NCBI GenBank assembly: GCA_045591565.1
Contig: JAZNTB010000102.1
Span: forward strand, 1 to 52,035
DNA length: 52,035 nucleotides
Source: UBA1738 sp045591565
GTDB lineage: Bacteria > Bacillota > Clostridia > UBA1381
Reading direction: 5' to 3'
The position numbers and the translations under genes are program-made. Positions 40,582-48,846 of the stretch are shown in pieces (position 1 is the stretch's first letter; every line of letters starts with the position of its first letter). The notes under the pieces were generated by a model. That model did not search any database. It was not told the DNA's origin and saw only the letters and a program-made list of their open reading frames with translations.

Positions 40582-42306
40582 TTAAATCCCGTCAATTCCT
40601 ACACGATTTTTGGAGAAAATCATGCCACGCTTTCCTTGGACAAGATCGTAATTTTCAAGGTTTACTACATCATCAATTAAATGAAGGTCCCCTATATCTT
40701 CATTATCAACATAAATATACTTAGGCATTTTCTCACTATGCAAATCATAATATCTACCTAATCGTTTTGTAAAATCAACAAAGTTTTTCTTGTTATTAAT
40801 GTATGTCCACGAAGAATATGCTCCGTAATTCATATCTAAATCCAGATATGCCGAAGGAAACAATGATGCTATTAAAACATTATCATCAGTTGATGCACTA
40901 TTCTTTATTATTTGTAAGTCATCATATATTTCTTCGTATTTTAACGCGCGTTCCTTTGTCGTAATAATTCCTTTGGCTACACCAATAGATATTTTCGTGT
41001 CCAGCCTTGGAGTTATATAGTCCAAATAATTTCTCATACATCTAATAGTAAATTGGCTTCCTAATTGAACGCAAACAATTATCATCAATCCAAAAGAAAC
41101 TAAGCGTTTAATTTTTTCAGATTCACTATTGAACTCTTTCGCAAAAAGAGATATTAACAAAAAACTGCCCATTCCCGATATTGTCGTAGCCATAGAAACT
41201 GCCATTATGCCTGTATCTGAAGACTCATTTGAACAAATTGCAAATATAATGCCCGGAATCCATAAACTCGAGAAAACATTGAAATTCTTATTTTTAGTAA
41301 GAATGAATGCTTGTAATCCAAGAACAGTCAGTGGCATCATAATCACATTAAGCCTTGTAAAAAACCTAATCATTATATACGCCATCGTGAGACCCCATAG
41401 TACTGTCTGAATTGTAAAATACGCAAGTCTACGCTCGTATCTTTTCTTATCAAAAGCAGATATCACAATTATTAACATTCCAAAAACCGTTTGAATCGGA
41501 AAATCAACTACAAGGACTTTGATGATAGCAATAATCTTATTGGCAAATGGCAATTTTCTATACATAAAAATCATTTCGAAGGAATTGAAAACATTATCAA
41601 ACCCAACCCAATGTAAATAAGTAAAAAAAGCTATTCCTACCAAAGAAGCTCCAATTGTAATATTTATAAATACTTTAAAATCAAATATTTTTGCTGATGC
41701 AAACGGCTTATCTTTTAATTTTGTAATATTAACAACAATAACAGCCAGTGCATAAGCCACATACAAAGCAACTGAATATGGTGAGGCTATGCCGCCAAGC
41801 GCCAAGGCAAATCCAGTCAAAACATCTGTAACCACATTCCCCTTTACCAAGAAGTAAGTTACAAACAAACAAAATAATGACAATGCCATAGCATTATATG
41901 TTATAGACATAGTATCCAGCGGGGTGAAGAGCATAAAATATAACATCACTGCCAAGCTTATCAGCCCAAACTGTTTAAATCTGCGATATATAACATACGA
42001 AACAAACAGCCACCAAATAACATATATGGTTCTAACAAATAACACCAATTCAATCGCAGGATTTCTTATAAGGGAGTGCAATTTAATAATTGGAAGATTA
42101 AAAAATGCACATAGTTGTGTCCCATTCCATTCATTTATGAAGAGCTTATCACCTTTTAGCAATCTATGACCCAAGGTTAAAACAAATGGTTCATCATTAA
42201 ATATATATCCATACTGCATCTTCCAAAAAAGAAATATTGCTCCTAAAATAAATAAAATTGAAAAAATCAAGCTCTGCTTTTTAGAAACAGACTCAACGAA
42301 TTTCAT
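40582..42306 (-). CDS. Multi-pass membrane protein, probable GT-C glycosyltransferase
   Basis: The 574-residue protein has about 11-13 predicted membrane helices in the first 430 residues and a soluble C-terminal domain. After the first helix comes FNDEPFVLTLGHRLLKGD, an acidic DE motif placed in the first outside loop, as in GT-C-fold glycosyltransferases that use polyprenyl-phosphate sugars. The frame opens at 42372, but the ATG overlapping the rfbB stop as ATGA (42306) is the natural start. It closes the operon and would transfer the sugar made by the upstream genes outside the cell. Confidence 0.65.
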   Translation of the reverse strand: MKFVESVSKKQSLIFSILFILGAIFLFWKMQYGYIFNDEPFVLTLGHRLLKGDKLFINEWNGTQLCAFFNLPIIKLHSLIRNPAIELVLFVRTIYVIWWLFVSYVIYRRFKQFGLISLAVMLYFMLFTPLDTMSITYNAMALSLFCLFVTYFLVKGNVVTDVLTGFALALGGIASPYSVALYVAYALAVIVVNITKLKDKPFASAKIFDFKVFINITIGASLVGIAFFTYLHWVGFDNVFNSFEMIFMYRKLPFANKIIAIIKVLVVDFPIQTVFGMLIIVISAFDKKRYERRLAYFTIQTVLWGLTMAYIMIRFFTRLNVIMMPLTVLGLQAFILTKNKNFNVFSSLWIPGIIFAICSNESSDTGIMAVSMATTISGMGSFLLISLFAKEFNSESEKIKRLVSFGLMIIVCVQLGSQFTIRCMRNYLDYITPRLDTKISIGVAKGIITTKERALKYEEIYDDLQIIKNSASTDDNVLIASLFPSAYLDLDMNYGAYSSWTYINNKKNFVDFTKRLGRYYDLHSEKMPKYIYVDNEDIGDLHLIDDVVNLENYDLVQGKRGMIFSKNRVGIDGI

Positions 42307-43325
42307 ATTCTTCCCCCATACATTTTTTCGTAGTAATTCTGGTATTCTCCGTTTATTATATTTTGCCACCATTCCTTGTTATTCAAGTACCAATCAATTG
42401 TCATCTTGATGCCCCTGTCAAAATCAGTTTCAGGGACCCAACCAAGTTCATTGCTGATTTTATTTGGATTGATAGCATAACGAAGGTCGTGACCTTTTCT
42501 ATCCGTAACATATGTAATCAAAGAATGTGGTTTTTTCAGAGTGTCCAAAATAATTTTTACAATATCAATATTTGCTCTCTCGTTATGTCCGCCAACATTA
42601 TAGACCTCTCCCTCTCTTCCTTTATGGATGATAAGGTCAATAGCACGACAATGGTCCTCAACATACAACCAGTCTCGCACATTAAGTCCTTCTCCATACA
42701 CAGGAAGCGGCTTATCTGCAAGTGCATTTGCAATCATTAACGGAATGAGCTTTTCAGGAAAATGATATGGACCATAATTGTTTGAGCATCGTGAAATTGA
42801 AACCGGGAGTCCGTATGTTCTGTAATATGCCAAAACCAGAAGATCCGCTCCTGCCTTTGAGGAACTGTATGGACTTGATGTATGGATAGGAGTTTCCTCT
42901 GTGAACAACAAATCCGGTCTGTCAAGAGGCAAATCTCCATACACCTCATCAGTTGATACCTGATGATACCTCTTAATTCCAAATTTACGACAAGCATCCA
43001 TCAGGACCTGTGTTCCAAGTATATTAGTCTTCAAGAAAATTCCCGGGTCTTCTATAGAACGGTCAACATGACTCTCTGCCGCGAAGTTAACAACCATATC
43101 AGGTTTTTCTCTTTCAAACAAATTATCTACAAATTCTTTATCTGCAATGTCTCCTCTATAAAAGCTGAAATTTTCATTATCCATAATACCTTTTAATGTT
43201 TCAAGGTTGCCTGCATAGGTTAACATATCAAGACAAACAATTTTATAATCCGGATATTTGTTTAGCATATAAAAAATGAAATTACTACCTATAAATCCGG
43301 CTCCGCCCGTTACTATAATCTTCAT
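42303..43325 (-). CDS. rfbB: dTDP-glucose 4,6-dehydratase
   Basis: RfbB (RmlB) makes dTDP-4-keto-6-deoxyglucose from dTDP-glucose. The 340-residue SDR enzyme has the NAD site TGGAGFIGSNF, the catalytic STDEVYGDLP segment with Thr-Asp-Glu, the YSSSKAGAD Tyr-Lys pair, and SNNYGPYHFPEKLIP. It is full length. It overlaps rfbA upstream and the GT-C gene downstream by ATGA. No rmlC or rmlD is present, so the product should not go to rhamnose; the wecE gene in the same operon takes it to an amino sugar. Confidence 0.97.
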   Translation of the reverse strand: MKIIVTGGAGFIGSNFIFYMLNKYPDYKIVCLDMLTYAGNLETLKGIMDNENFSFYRGDIADKEFVDNLFEREKPDMVVNFAAESHVDRSIEDPGIFLKTNILGTQVLMDACRKFGIKRYHQVSTDEVYGDLPLDRPDLLFTEETPIHTSSPYSSSKAGADLLVLAYYRTYGLPVSISRCSNNYGPYHFPEKLIPLMIANALADKPLPVYGEGLNVRDWLYVEDHCRAIDLIIHKGREGEVYNVGGHNERANIDIVKIILDTLKKPHSLITYVTDRKGHDLRYAINPNKISNELGWVPETDFDRGIKMTIDWYLNNKEWWQNIINGEYQNYYEKMYGGRI

Positions 43326-44203
43326 AACTCTCTCCCGCTTTCTATAATTGAAAGTATGTATGAACCATAATCGGTCATTTTTAATTCTTCACCTATAGTT
43401 CTTAGTTGATCATCAGTTATAAATCCGCGTCTCCATGCAATTTCCTCAATACAGGAAACATAAAAACCTTGCATATCCTGAACTGTCTGAACAAATTCAC
43501 TTGCTTTAATCATTCCCTTAGGAGTTCCTGTATCAAGCCAAGCCATTCCGCGTCCCATTTCAATTACATCAAGATTTCCTTGTTCAAGGTAAACATTATT
43601 TACCGCAGTGATTTCCAACTCACCGCGAGCAGACGGCTTTATTTTCTTTGCAACTTCAACCACACTGTTGTTATAGAAGTAAAGTCCCGGGACTGCATAG
43701 TTTGACTTAGGATTTTCAGGCTTTTCTTCAATTGAAACAGCCTTATGGTTCTTATCAAATTCAACAACACCAAAAGCTCTTGGATCCTTAACAGGATATC
43801 CAAAGATTGCTGCTCCGTTTTTGCTCAATTCCTTTGCGCGTTTTAAAATACTTGAGAATGCCTGTCCATAGAAGATATTATCCCCTAAAATCAAGCACAC
43901 ATCGTCATCTCCTATAAATTCCTCGCCAATCAAAAACGCCTGAGCAAGCCCTTTTGGTTCTGGTTGGACTGCATACTCAATCTTAATTCCCAGTCTGTTT
44001 CCGTCACCGAGAAGAGCTTCATACATACCAATATCCTGCGGTGTGGAGATAATAAGAATTTCTCTGATCCCTGCAAGCAGAAGTGCCGACAACGGATAAT
44101 AAATCATCGGCTTGTCATAAATAGGCAAAAGTTGCTTTGAAACAACCTTCGTCATCGGATAAAGCCTTGTCCCTTTGCCACCTGCTAAAATAATACCCTT
44201 CAT
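43322..44203 (-). CDS. rfbA: Glucose-1-phosphate thymidylyltransferase
   Basis: RfbA (RmlA) makes dTDP-glucose from dTTP and glucose 1-phosphate. The 293-residue product has the signature LAGGKGTRLYPMTKVVSKQLLPIYDKPMI (positions 5-33; core GGKGTRLYP), GDNIFYG, and EEKPENPKSNYAVPGLYFY. The frame opens at 44233, but AGGAGGGG precedes the ATG at 44203. It is coupled to rfbB by an ATGA overlap and begins 10 nt after the second EamA-type small transporter gene. Confidence 0.97.
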   Translation of the reverse strand: MKGIILAGGKGTRLYPMTKVVSKQLLPIYDKPMIYYPLSALLLAGIREILIISTPQDIGMYEALLGDGNRLGIKIEYAVQPEPKGLAQAFLIGEEFIGDDDVCLILGDNIFYGQAFSSILKRAKELSKNGAAIFGYPVKDPRAFGVVEFDKNHKAVSIEEKPENPKSNYAVPGLYFYNNSVVEVAKKIKPSARGELEITAVNNVYLEQGNLDVIEMGRGMAWLDTGTPKGMIKASEFVQTVQDMQGFYVSCIEEIAWRRGFITDDQLRTIGEELKMTDYGSYILSIIESGREL

Positions 44204-44213
44204 TCTACCCCTC

Positions 44214-44552
44214 CTAATTCCATACAAAAACAATGATACCTAATATTATAATAATATTTCCAATGATTTTTTTTACTGTTATTTTTTCTTTAAGGATAAT
44301 ACGACTTAATAACAGGACAAAAATGTATGTAGACGCAGCCACCGCGTGAGCATTTTTAAGTGGCACAAACCTCATACAATATACATTTATAACAAGCACT
44401 AAGAAAAGTATTCCATAAGATAGTATTACATATGGATTTAAATATTCAAACAACTTATTCTTATGCTTTTTATCGGCGCTTATATTAAGCAAAATCTGTG
44501 ATAATGCAGAAAAGAAAGCATTTATTATGATTATTATATAATAACTATTCAT
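44214..44552 (-). CDS. Small EamA/DMT half-transporter (ArnF-like)
   Basis: The 112-residue product has four predicted membrane helices and the half-EamA pattern: a SALSQILLNISADK start and a last-helix segment KIIGNIIIILGIIVFVW. It has the size of ArnE/ArnF subunits, which flip undecaprenyl-linked aminoarabinose. Its ATG overlaps the end of the previous, similar small gene by 8 nt, so the two are made together and likely form a heterodimer that flips the lipid-linked amino sugar of this operon. A role in drug or quaternary-amine export is a less likely alternative. Confidence 0.72.
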   Translation of the reverse strand: MNSYYIIIIINAFFSALSQILLNISADKKHKNKLFEYLNPYVILSYGILFLVLVINVYCMRFVPLKNAHAVAASTYIFVLLLSRIILKEKITVKKIIGNIIIILGIIVFVWN

Positions 44553-44892
44553 TTTCCAAAGCAACCAAAACAACACCAAATATTATCATCGCCGTACCAA
44601 TAATATTATGTATTGTTATCCTTTCATTGAATATAAGTGCTGAAAAAATAAGTGTCCAAATCGTTGTAACACTCTTGTTAGAATATGCAACAGAAGCCTT
44701 AAAGGGTTTTATTGCCTGTTGCCATAAAATCGCATATACACCCAGATTGACTATCATAAGTGCAAATATTATTATATAATTTAATGATAAAAACTCATAT
44801 GTTGATGCATACTTTGATAAAATTGTCGTTGCAGTATATAATAAAATACAAAGATGCAAATAAATATAATTAAAAATTTTGTTCTTTTTCAT
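44545..44892 (-). CDS. Small EamA/DMT half-transporter (ArnE-like)
   Basis: The 115-residue product has four predicted membrane helices, with the EamA-type VAYSNKSVTTIWTLIFSALIFNERITI and IIGTAMIIFGVVLVA (read in two parts). It is paired with the overlapping downstream gene. The pair resembles ArnE/ArnF in size and arrangement. A weak ribosome site precedes the ATG. Its position between sugar-modifying and sugar-nucleotide genes supports flipping of a polyprenyl-phosphate sugar. Confidence 0.72.
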   Translation of the reverse strand: MKKNKIFNYIYLHLCILLYTATTILSKYASTYEFLSLNYIIIFALMIVNLGVYAILWQQAIKPFKASVAYSNKSVTTIWTLIFSALIFNERITIHNIIGTAMIIFGVVLVALENE

Positions 44893-44949
44893 TGATAAAA
44901 CTCTCTCTGATTTTAATAATATTTGCAGATAACAAAACTCAACACCTTT

Positions 44950-45441
44950 CTAGAGTTCCTTCTCCATACAGATAACCCTAAAATTAGTTGTGTCCTTTAA
45001 GAATAGTTCCTTATATCCCATTTTAATATAAAAATTTACTGCCTGTACACTTTTATCATAAACATCCAGACGAATTCTTGTTTTATTATTTCGTCTGCAA
45101 ATCTCTTCAATGTAATTCATGCACGCAGTTCCTATACCTGAGTTTACAATATCTGGATTTACGGCAAGCTTACTTAAATATACTGCACTTTCGTCCGGAA
45201 TTTCTTCGAAATAATAACTGGTATCTTCCGAGAGCATAAATGTCGCAATGTTTTGATTCTCTTTTTGTACAATATAAACATCCTTATTTTCGATATCTTG
45301 TGCAATCTTTTCCTTGCTGTACGGTTTAGACCAATGCATAAGACCAAAGGTTTCAACCATATATCTTCCAGAGGCTTCTAAAATCGAATAAACAATTTCT
45401 ATCTGGGGTTGGTTTTTCTCTGTTATTTTTATAAACTCCAT
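44950..45441 (-). CDS. GNAT-family N-acetyltransferase
   Basis: The 163-residue protein has the GNAT acetyl-CoA motif AVNPDIVNSGIGTACMNYIEE (about residues 92-112; core NSGIGTA) and the following beta-bulge segment IRLDVYDKSVQAVNFYIKMGY. It could acylate the 4-amino group of the sugar made by WecE, as WecD does with dTDP-Fuc4N, although it is not a close WecD match by eye. The start ATG overlaps the ATP-grasp stop by one base (TAATG). Confidence 0.85.
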   Translation of the reverse strand: MEFIKITEKNQPQIEIVYSILEASGRYMVETFGLMHWSKPYSKEKIAQDIENKDVYIVQKENQNIATFMLSEDTSYYFEEIPDESAVYLSKLAVNPDIVNSGIGTACMNYIEEICRRNNKTRIRLDVYDKSVQAVNFYIKMGYKELFLKDTTNFRVICMEKEL

Positions 45442-46592
45442 TATTCCACCTCAAAAATAATATTTGATTCAACACCAAAATTACTTCCATCTACAATGAT
45501 TTGCCCCACTCTGTCAGGACCAACCTTAAATTTATTTACAAAGTCCCCGACCTTATAATCAAAGGAAACCTCTGCCGAGCTTCCATCTTTTTCTATGTAT
45601 TCCTGTTTTTTAATAATTCCACTTCTATTAGATGTAAGTAACTTTGCGGCACACGGAGTTAATGTTGAATACTCAAAATCCACATTGCAACCAATTGCGG
45701 TTTTTATGATTTTTTCGTAATAGTTAAATCCATAATACTTGCTTATAAGCTCCGGAATACAGGTTGCTCCTGCACGCCCACTTGCCTCAATAATATATGC
45801 TTTTTCATCATCTATTAGCACATCCATATTAACGGCACAATTGTTAAATCCCATTGCCATCACAACTTTTTCTATCTGGTTTTGAATATCCTTTGACAGC
45901 TTATCAGATGCTTCAAAAGGAAAATAATGACCTATCGGGACACGGGAATATCCGTTATCAAATGTCATTTTTCCATGAATGGCATTAAGAACAATTTCAT
46001 TATTATAAACAAATAAGTCTATGCCGATTTCATAACCGTTTACAAATTCCTCTGCGATAATATAGTCTTTTCCTGAATATTTCAAAATCTCATCAAATTT
46101 GTTTATGATTTCCTCTGCAGTTTGTACTTTTGTAACACCACGACTTCCTGAGCTATCTACCGGTTTTAATACAACAGCTTTTTTTGCGGTATTTAGAAAT
46201 TCTACTGCATCCTGAGCTGTTTTTGCCTTTATGAAATCTGAAGTTCTTACTCCGTACTGCTTAAATGCCTCTTTCATAAGAAATTTGTCTGTTGCTTTAT
46301 TGGCAGAAGATATATCAAGTCCGCACAAATTCATCTTTTCACATACATATCCTATAGTTTTAACAGCAACATCTGTGCCTGTTGTGCATATTCCGTCTAC
46401 CTTTTCACACAAGGCTATTTGCAGTATTTCCTCGTAATTTCTTGTATCTACATAGTAACACTTGTCCGCCAATTCAAATCCGGGATAATTCCCTTCTATA
46501 CTGATAACTATGACATACAGTCCCATTGACTTCGCTTGTTTTATAAGCGGAACCTGATAAATTCCTGCTCCAAGAATAATAATTTTCTTCAC
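45441..46592 (-). CDS. ATP-grasp ligase
   Basis: The 383-residue protein has a pre-ATP-grasp Rossmann-like start (KKIIILGAGIYQVPLIKQAK) and an ATP-grasp core: VVLKPVDSSGSRGVTKV, IIAEEFVNGYEIGIDLF, and metal/ATP residues in NMDVLIDDEKAYIIEASGRAG. It resembles carboxylate-amine ligases of the carbamoyl-phosphate-synthase-like group. In this operon it may attach an amino acid or other carboxylate to the amino sugar; the substrate is inferred from context only. It starts with a GTG codon and is coupled to the GNAT gene. Confidence 0.85.
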   Translation of the reverse strand: MKKIIILGAGIYQVPLIKQAKSMGLYVIVISIEGNYPGFELADKCYYVDTRNYEEILQIALCEKVDGICTTGTDVAVKTIGYVCEKMNLCGLDISSANKATDKFLMKEAFKQYGVRTSDFIKAKTAQDAVEFLNTAKKAVVLKPVDSSGSRGVTKVQTAEEIINKFDEILKYSGKDYIIAEEFVNGYEIGIDLFVYNNEIVLNAIHGKMTFDNGYSRVPIGHYFPFEASDKLSKDIQNQIEKVVMAMGFNNCAVNMDVLIDDEKAYIIEASGRAGATCIPELISKYYGFNYYEKIIKTAIGCNVDFEYSTLTPCAAKLLTSNRSGIIKKQEYIEKDGSSAEVSFDYKVGDFVNKFKVGPDRVGQIIVDGSNFGVESNIIFEVE

Positions 46593-46659
46593 GCCTGTAC
46601 CATAGCCTTTCCTTTACTAAATGTTATATTTCATGCAGTTTTAAAAACTTGTGCCATTT

Positions 46660-47592
46660 CTATTCAAAATTTTTCTTGCTTTTTATAATATATTGTGGCT
46701 GATTGTTTTGAGCAAGATACATTCTCCCTACATATTCTCCAATAAGCCCCAAAAACAGGAATATCATACCTGAAAAAATAAAGATTGCAACCATTGTGGA
46801 GGGCCATCCAATCGCCATATCCGGATTTAAAAGCTTTCTGATAAATATTATTGCGCCTCCCAAAAGCCCTAAGATTGCTGATATGTATCCTAAATAAGTT
46901 GACATACGCAATGGTATAACTGAAAATCCTATTACGCTTGACCAAAGTCTTAATAAAGCTTTGAATGTATATCCAGACTCACCATACTCCCGTTCAAAAT
47001 GCTGTATTGGAACACAAGCAATATCTTTTGTGGTCCTGATAAAAAGTCCTTGCAGATGCGAATAGCACCCCTTATACTTTATAACTTCATCAATAACAAA
47101 TCTTTTTGCAATCCAAAAGCTTGAGTTCTTCAAATCTTTCGGTTTGTTAATCAAAATCCTGACAGATAAATGATTCAGATAACTAAAAAAGTTTCTGATA
47201 AAGCTGTGTTTCTTTTCCGGATAATATCCATAGACAATGTCATGGCCTTCATTAAATTTTTCAAAAAGCACTTCAAGTTGCGAGGAATGCGTCTGCCCAT
47301 CATCATCCATTCCTATAACAATGTCACCGCTACAATTATTTAATCCTGCCATTATGGCATTATGTTGACCTACATTCTTGGATAGCTCAATAACCTTTAC
47401 ATAACAAAACTCATCTGCCAATTCCGTCAATGCTCTTGTTGTTTTTCCATCATCAGGGGAACAATCATTAACTAAAATAAATTCGTAGTCAATGGTTCCA
47501 AGTCTGTCCATTTCGGCAGCTGTATCAGCCACTACTTTTTTTATAGTCATATCAGACTTATAGCATGGAATAACAATTGAATATTTGCTCAT
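46660..47592 (-). CDS. GT2 glycosyltransferase of the GtrB/ArnC/DPM1 type
   Basis: The 310-residue enzyme has an N-terminal GT2 domain (YSIVIPCYKSD, the DDD of GMDDDGQTH for metal-sugar-nucleotide binding) and two C-terminal membrane helices (about residues 230-255 and 265-290). This is the architecture of polyprenyl-phosphate glycosyltransferases GtrB, ArnC and DPM1. It should load the activated sugar onto undecaprenyl phosphate on the inner face of the membrane. The ATG overlaps the wecE stop as ATGA (47592); the frame opens 9 nt upstream at a GTG. Confidence 0.9.
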   Translation of the reverse strand: MSKYSIVIPCYKSDMTIKKVVADTAAEMDRLGTIDYEFILVNDCSPDDGKTTRALTELADEFCYVKVIELSKNVGQHNAIMAGLNNCSGDIVIGMDDDGQTHSSQLEVLFEKFNEGHDIVYGYYPEKKHSFIRNFFSYLNHLSVRILINKPKDLKNSSFWIAKRFVIDEVIKYKGCYSHLQGLFIRTTKDIACVPIQHFEREYGESGYTFKALLRLWSSVIGFSVIPLRMSTYLGYISAILGLLGGAIIFIRKLLNPDMAIGWPSTMVAIFIFSGMIFLFLGLIGEYVGRMYLAQNNQPQYIIKSKKNFE

Positions 47593-48719
47593 ATCAAACA
47601 CTCCTTGACGCTATCAATTACATATTGTACTTCACTTTCATTTAAATCTGCATACATTGGGAGTCTTAACAACCGTTCTGAATATTCCTCCGTTATAGGA
47701 AGGTCCCCCTTCTTATACCCAAAAGTAGTACCCATTGGTGATGAATGTAGCGGTATGTAGTGAAATACCGACTGAACGCCTTTCTCTCTCAGCTTTATTA
47801 TCATCTTATCCCGTATGTCTTTGGACGGCAAAATTATATAGAACATATGTGCATTATGGGATGAGTATTCCGGGATAAACGGTCTTATAAGTTTTCCGCC
47901 CTGTTCCAAGTCTTCCAAGCCGTTATAGTAATGATTCCAGATGGTTAGCCTTGCTTTCATAATTTCGTCAAAACGCTGCATCTGTCCATATAACATCGCA
48001 GCCAAAACATCAGACGGCAAAAAAGACGAGCCGACACTCCTCCATGTGTACTTATCAACCTCACCTCTTATAAACTGACTTCTATCCGTACCTTTTTCTC
48101 TTATAATCTCGGCTTTTTTAAATAGCTCCTTATCCTTAATAATTATTGCTCCACCTTCACCCATCGCATAATTCTTTGTCTCGTGAAAACTATAACAGCC
48201 CATATCTCCCATAGTACCTGCAGGTTGCGTACCTTTATAATATGACCCCACCGCCTGAGCAGCATCTTCAATAACCAAAAGATTGTATTTTTTTGCAATG
48301 CTATTTATCTTGTCCATATCACAAATTACACCCGCATAATGTACAGGATATATTGCTTTAGTCGCAGGAGTAATCAGTTCTTCTATTTTATTGGCATCGA
48401 TGTTCATTGTTTCTTTTTCAACATCACAAAAAACAGGCTTTGCACCCCTTAATGCAAATGCATTAATTGTTGATACAAATGTATATGACGGGGCTATTAT
48501 CTCGTCACCTGGTCCGAAATCTGAAATAATCGATGTCATATCCAAAGCATGCGAACAAGATGTTGTGAGCAGTATATTTGATATCCCAAATTTATCTTTA
48601 AAAGACTCGTGAACCATACGGGTAAATTTACCATCTCCACATAGTTTAAGGCCCGATATTGCTTCAGCGATATATTGTTTTTCAAGATCTGTTATACTGG
48701 GTTTGTTAAATGGTATCAT
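47589..48719 (-). CDS. wecE: dTDP-4-amino-4,6-dideoxygalactose transaminase
   Basis: WecE (RffA) is a PLP enzyme that aminates dTDP-4-keto-6-deoxyglucose to dTDP-4-amino-4,6-dideoxygalactose using glutamate. The 376-residue product matches WecE along its length: MIPFNKPSITDLE start, GKLCGDGKFTR-like segment, GDEIIAPSYTFVSTINAF, VPVHYAGV-like YPVHYAG, SFHETKN with the PLP Lys182, EIIREKGTDRSQFIRG and YTWRSVGSS. With RfbA and RfbB it completes a route from glucose 1-phosphate to an amino sugar nucleotide. Confidence 0.93.
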   Translation of the reverse strand: MIPFNKPSITDLEKQYIAEAISGLKLCGDGKFTRMVHESFKDKFGISNILLTTSCSHALDMTSIISDFGPGDEIIAPSYTFVSTINAFALRGAKPVFCDVEKETMNIDANKIEELITPATKAIYPVHYAGVICDMDKINSIAKKYNLLVIEDAAQAVGSYYKGTQPAGTMGDMGCYSFHETKNYAMGEGGAIIIKDKELFKKAEIIREKGTDRSQFIRGEVDKYTWRSVGSSFLPSDVLAAMLYGQMQRFDEIMKARLTIWNHYYNGLEDLEQGGKLIRPFIPEYSSHNAHMFYIILPSKDIRDKMIIKLREKGVQSVFHYIPLHSSPMGTTFGYKKGDLPITEEYSERLLRLPMYADLNESEVQYVIDSVKECLI

Positions 48720-48846
48720 CTAAAATCTTCCCCTCAATAATTATTTTAAGATACAAAACCATGCGCACATAAACTGCAGTTTAATTTTAGCACACCTTGT
48801 TTACAAACGCAATATATATTAGAAAATATTTTTGTAATTGTGTGTT

